Shown here in pieces: positions 62,597 through 64,000 of a stretch of DNA of 64,000 bases. The DNA is from an uncultured Bacteroides sp. Lineage in GTDB: Bacteria > Bacteroidota > Bacteroidia > Bacteroidales > Bacteroidaceae. The DNA is taken from positions 496,001-560,000 of the forward strand of contig NZ_OY782855.1 of NCBI RefSeq assembly GCF_963678425.1, read 5' to 3'. A program made the translations under genes and the position numbers. The notes beneath the pieces are model-generated. The model had not been told where the DNA came from. It saw only the letters and a program-made list of their open reading frames with translations, and searched no databases. Within the stretch, counting starts at the first letter, position 1. Each line of letters begins with the position of its first letter.

Positions 62597-62642
62597 AAAA
62601 AAAGACCTAAAATCAAACTACTAAATCTGATTAAAGGTCTTT
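62597..62642 (-). terminator. terminator behind the truncated tRNA-Pro
   Basis: AAAGACCT (62601-62608) pairs with AGGTCTTT (62635-62642), followed by seven T on the minus strand. It differs in sequence from the terminator of the intact tRNA-Pro, so the truncated copy was once a separate gene. Confidence 0.7.
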
Positions 62643-62648
62643 TGATTG

Positions 62649-62699
62649 TCGGGGTAGCGGGATTCGAACCCACGACCCCCTGCTCCCAAAGCAGGTGCT
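62649..62699 (-). pseudogene. truncated tRNA-Pro(TGG), 3' portion; likely attachment site
   Basis: These 51 bp are identical to the 3' part of the tRNA-Pro at 61961-62011 and run from the anticodon stem through the T-arm to the 3' end. The D-arm and 5' acceptor strand are missing; the sequence to the right is unrelated. Such 3'-half duplicates typically mark one end of an element integrated by a tyrosine recombinase. The element would then lie to the right. Confidence 0.8.
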
Positions 62700-62794
62700 G
62701 ACATTTTACAATAAGCTGATATACAGTCGTTTAATTTTTGCAGATTTACCAGTTGCACGTTATTTGCACAAATATAGATAAACCAGACACATTG

Positions 62795-63046
62795 TCAGTC
62801 ATAAAAATCACCATCTCCAGTTAGTAACCAACGAGCAGAAACACCGTAATCTTTAACCAAATATTCCAACCAGGATAGTTGTATGATATCACGAGAGGGC
62901 TCTTTTTGCAAAGAGTTTAAGTTCCATCTATTTATACCGTATCTGTTAGTAAATGTCCCCTTACCCCTTATAACCTTTTCAGATTTAAGTCTTGAAAGCG
63001 CTTCGAAGAAACGGCAAACAATTTTTTGACTCTCGATATTTTGCAT
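62795..63046 (-). CDS. small XRE-like regulator, phage/island type
   Basis: 83 residues from the ATG at 63046 (MQNIESQKIVCRFFEALSRL). The central part resembles a helix-turn-helix recognition unit (GTFTNRYGINRWNLNSLQKE), and the C-terminus GVSARWLLTGDGDFYD is the ending seen in Bacteroidetes phage-type XRE proteins. ATGs further upstream overlap the preceding gene. It starts 5 bp after that gene, so both are one operon. Probably regulates the integrated element; inference. Confidence 0.65.
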   Translation of the reverse strand: MQNIESQKIVCRFFEALSRLKSEKVIRGKGTFTNRYGINRWNLNSLQKEPSRDIIQLSWLEYLVKDYGVSARWLLTGDGDFYD

Positions 63047-63050
63047 ATCA

Positions 63051-63377
63051 TTATTCTTTTTTTGATGATAAACCATTTTTATTCTCGGCAGCATTATCCT
63101 CGGCTGAAATAATAAGCCTTGCTAGTTCAGAAGCTGACAGGTCGGAAATCTTGGGTCCTTTGCTTTGAATCATTTCTCCAGTTCCAAAGATGAACCAACG
63201 AGCAGATATTTCAGGGAATTTTTCTAAGATGGCCATAACCGGAGAGAGGCCAAAATTTCCTCCCTTCACAAGCTTAGATAAATACTGGTCAGACCAACCC
63301 ATTAAGTGAGCGAATTCCCTATGATGCCCCGACGTTTTATAGTCGATGATTAGGAGGAGTCGTTCAGGTATACTCAT
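63051..63377 (-). CDS. XRE-like regulator, phage/island type
   Basis: 108 residues. HTH at about residues 18-45 (HREFAHLMGWSDQYLSKLVKGG) followed by SPVMAILEKFPEISARWFIFGTGEM, the same W-x-G-x-GEM ending as the two other XRE proteins in the window. The tail is acidic then basic (AAENKNGLSSKKE). Its ATG overlaps the stop of the secreted-protein gene by one base, so translation is coupled. Confidence 0.75.
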   Translation of the reverse strand: MSIPERLLLIIDYKTSGHHREFAHLMGWSDQYLSKLVKGGNFGLSPVMAILEKFPEISARWFIFGTGEMIQSKGPKISDLSASELARLIISAEDNAAENKNGLSSKKE

Positions 63378-63928
63378 TATTTTGTTTGTTTAGAATTAAT
63401 TATTGTTGTCATATTAGAATCAAAATAATAGTCACATTCAATTAACGACAAAGCTCCGTATTGATTTTTTGCACGAAATATGTGGTGCATCTTCCAACCT
63501 TCAAATATTGGCTTAAATTCTTTGTAGTCATTTAGAAGCATTTGTTTTCGTATCCTATAATTGTCTAGTGCTATTATTACATCTTCACGCTTTGAACGGG
63601 CCTCCTCATTATTAGGAATCGGATCGTCTTTGAACTTCTTAATTATAAGAGGTATATCAGCCGTCATTTTTATTTCTCCAATGCCGACCTCATCCTCTGC
63701 CTCCTTCAAATATTTCATATCTGATATATAGATTTCAGAATCATCAAATTTTGTAACAGCGCTATCCAATTTGGAAAAAGATACCGGAGCATAAGAAGAT
63801 GGATCATTAAGCGTTTTCTTTAAATAAGACCTAATAAGGGTTTTTGCCTTTACTGTTTTTGTTTGCTGAGCATTGGATGGACTGCATAATAGCAGCAAGC
63901 CGACTATAACTAATAGGTTCGTTTTCAT
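63377..63928 (-). CDS. secreted protein of unknown function
   Basis: 183 residues from MKTNLLVIVGLLLLCSPSNAQQ, a classical signal peptide cut after ...NAQ. An in-frame ATG at 63988 would add a lysine-rich stretch and spoil the signal. The mature part is helical and charged (AKTLIRSYLKKTLNDPSSYAPVSFSKLDSAV), similar in outline to small secreted Bacteroidetes proteins with an N-P-S-S-Y motif. No function assigned. It lies in the putative element with the two regulators. Confidence 0.7.
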   Translation of the reverse strand: MKTNLLVIVGLLLLCSPSNAQQTKTVKAKTLIRSYLKKTLNDPSSYAPVSFSKLDSAVTKFDDSEIYISDMKYLKEAEDEVGIGEIKMTADIPLIIKKFKDDPIPNNEEARSKREDVIIALDNYRIRKQMLLNDYKEFKPIFEGWKMHHIFRAKNQYGALSLIECDYYFDSNMTTIINSKQTK

Positions 63929-63932
63929 GATT

Positions 63933-64000
63933 TTATATATTAGATTTATTATCTTCTTTTTCTTTGAGATATGAAACGACTTTTTCATTTGATATCGCCA
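63933..64000 (-). CDS. C-terminal end of an unidentified gene, runs off the window
   Basis: An open frame enters from the right edge and ends at the TAA at 63933-63935, reading AISNEKVVSYLKEKEDNKSN and one more residue. It ends 4 bp before the next ATG (63928), which suggests a real upstream gene in the same operon. Too short to identify. Confidence 0.4.
   Translation of the reverse strand, partial: AISNEKVVSYLKEKEDNKSNI

Noticed and set aside
62649..62699. Second functional tRNA-Pro
   Set aside because: The D-arm and 5' acceptor strand are missing, so it cannot fold.

Overview
The window comes from a member of the Bacteroidales, most likely Bacteroides or a close relative. The evidence is the AT-rich DNA, many promoters of the Bacteroidetes type (a TAnnTTTG element just upstream of the start codon), and marker families such as TamL, HU-CCDC81/SPOR, Wzi, DUF3332 and DUF4738-like lipoproteins, 'type 3' ProS, NspC and ISAon1-type insertion sequences. 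The species cannot be told from the sequence alone.

Layout. 1-9.4 kb: housekeeping genes (ligA 3'-truncated by the window edge, trmD, pyrK-pyrD, an XRE regulator beside a 945-bp AT-rich gap, AMP nucleosidase-holA, an orphan HsdR_N-type protein, a zinc-ribbon coiled-coil protein and a Nif3 protein). 10-13 kb: divergent uxaB and uxaC for hexuronate catabolism, with two matching operator-like sites between them. 13-18 kb: a Gfo/Idh/MocA oxidoreductase with proS, then a yciI gene cut in two by an ISAon1-type element. 17.9-18.4 kb: five tRNAs (Gly, Gly, Leu, Leu, Gly). 18.5-24.1 kb: nspC, a UvrD/PcrA helicase, superoxide dismutase, an MBL-fold hydrolase and two tRNA-Lys. 24.2-25.9 kb: a second identical IS in the opposite orientation and a decayed transposase fragment. 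26-33 kb: a FucP-type sugar symporter, several lipoproteins, a YiiX-like peptidase, TamL and an rRNA/tRNA methyltransferase.

33.2-50.6 kb is one long minus-strand surface-polysaccharide locus. Transcription runs from an SLBB exporter and Wzz through flippase, polymerase, four glycosyltransferases, an epimerase and a WecG-type transferase. It then passes a hairpin and a fresh promoter into a WcaJ-type initiating transferase, Wzi, RfbC and Ugd. No upxY/upxZ regulators or invertible promoters are visible.

50.7-62 kb: HU-SPOR and FHA proteins, tRNA-Glu, a FetAB-type ABC transporter, an HU-like protein, a DUF2148 protein, the agmatine-to-putrescine pair aguA-aguB (which with nspC suggests polyamine synthesis), an LTA-synthase-like membrane protein, aspS and tRNA-Pro. 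At 62.65 kb there is a truncated second tRNA-Pro (3' part only) with its own terminator. Beyond it lie two small XRE-like regulators and a secreted protein. This looks like the edge of an integrated element running off the right end.

The most unusual signal is a dispersed palindromic array: TGTACA repeated at exactly 22-bp steps in three separate intergenic regions (15.85, 32.33 and 55.34 kb). I do not recognise it as a named element.
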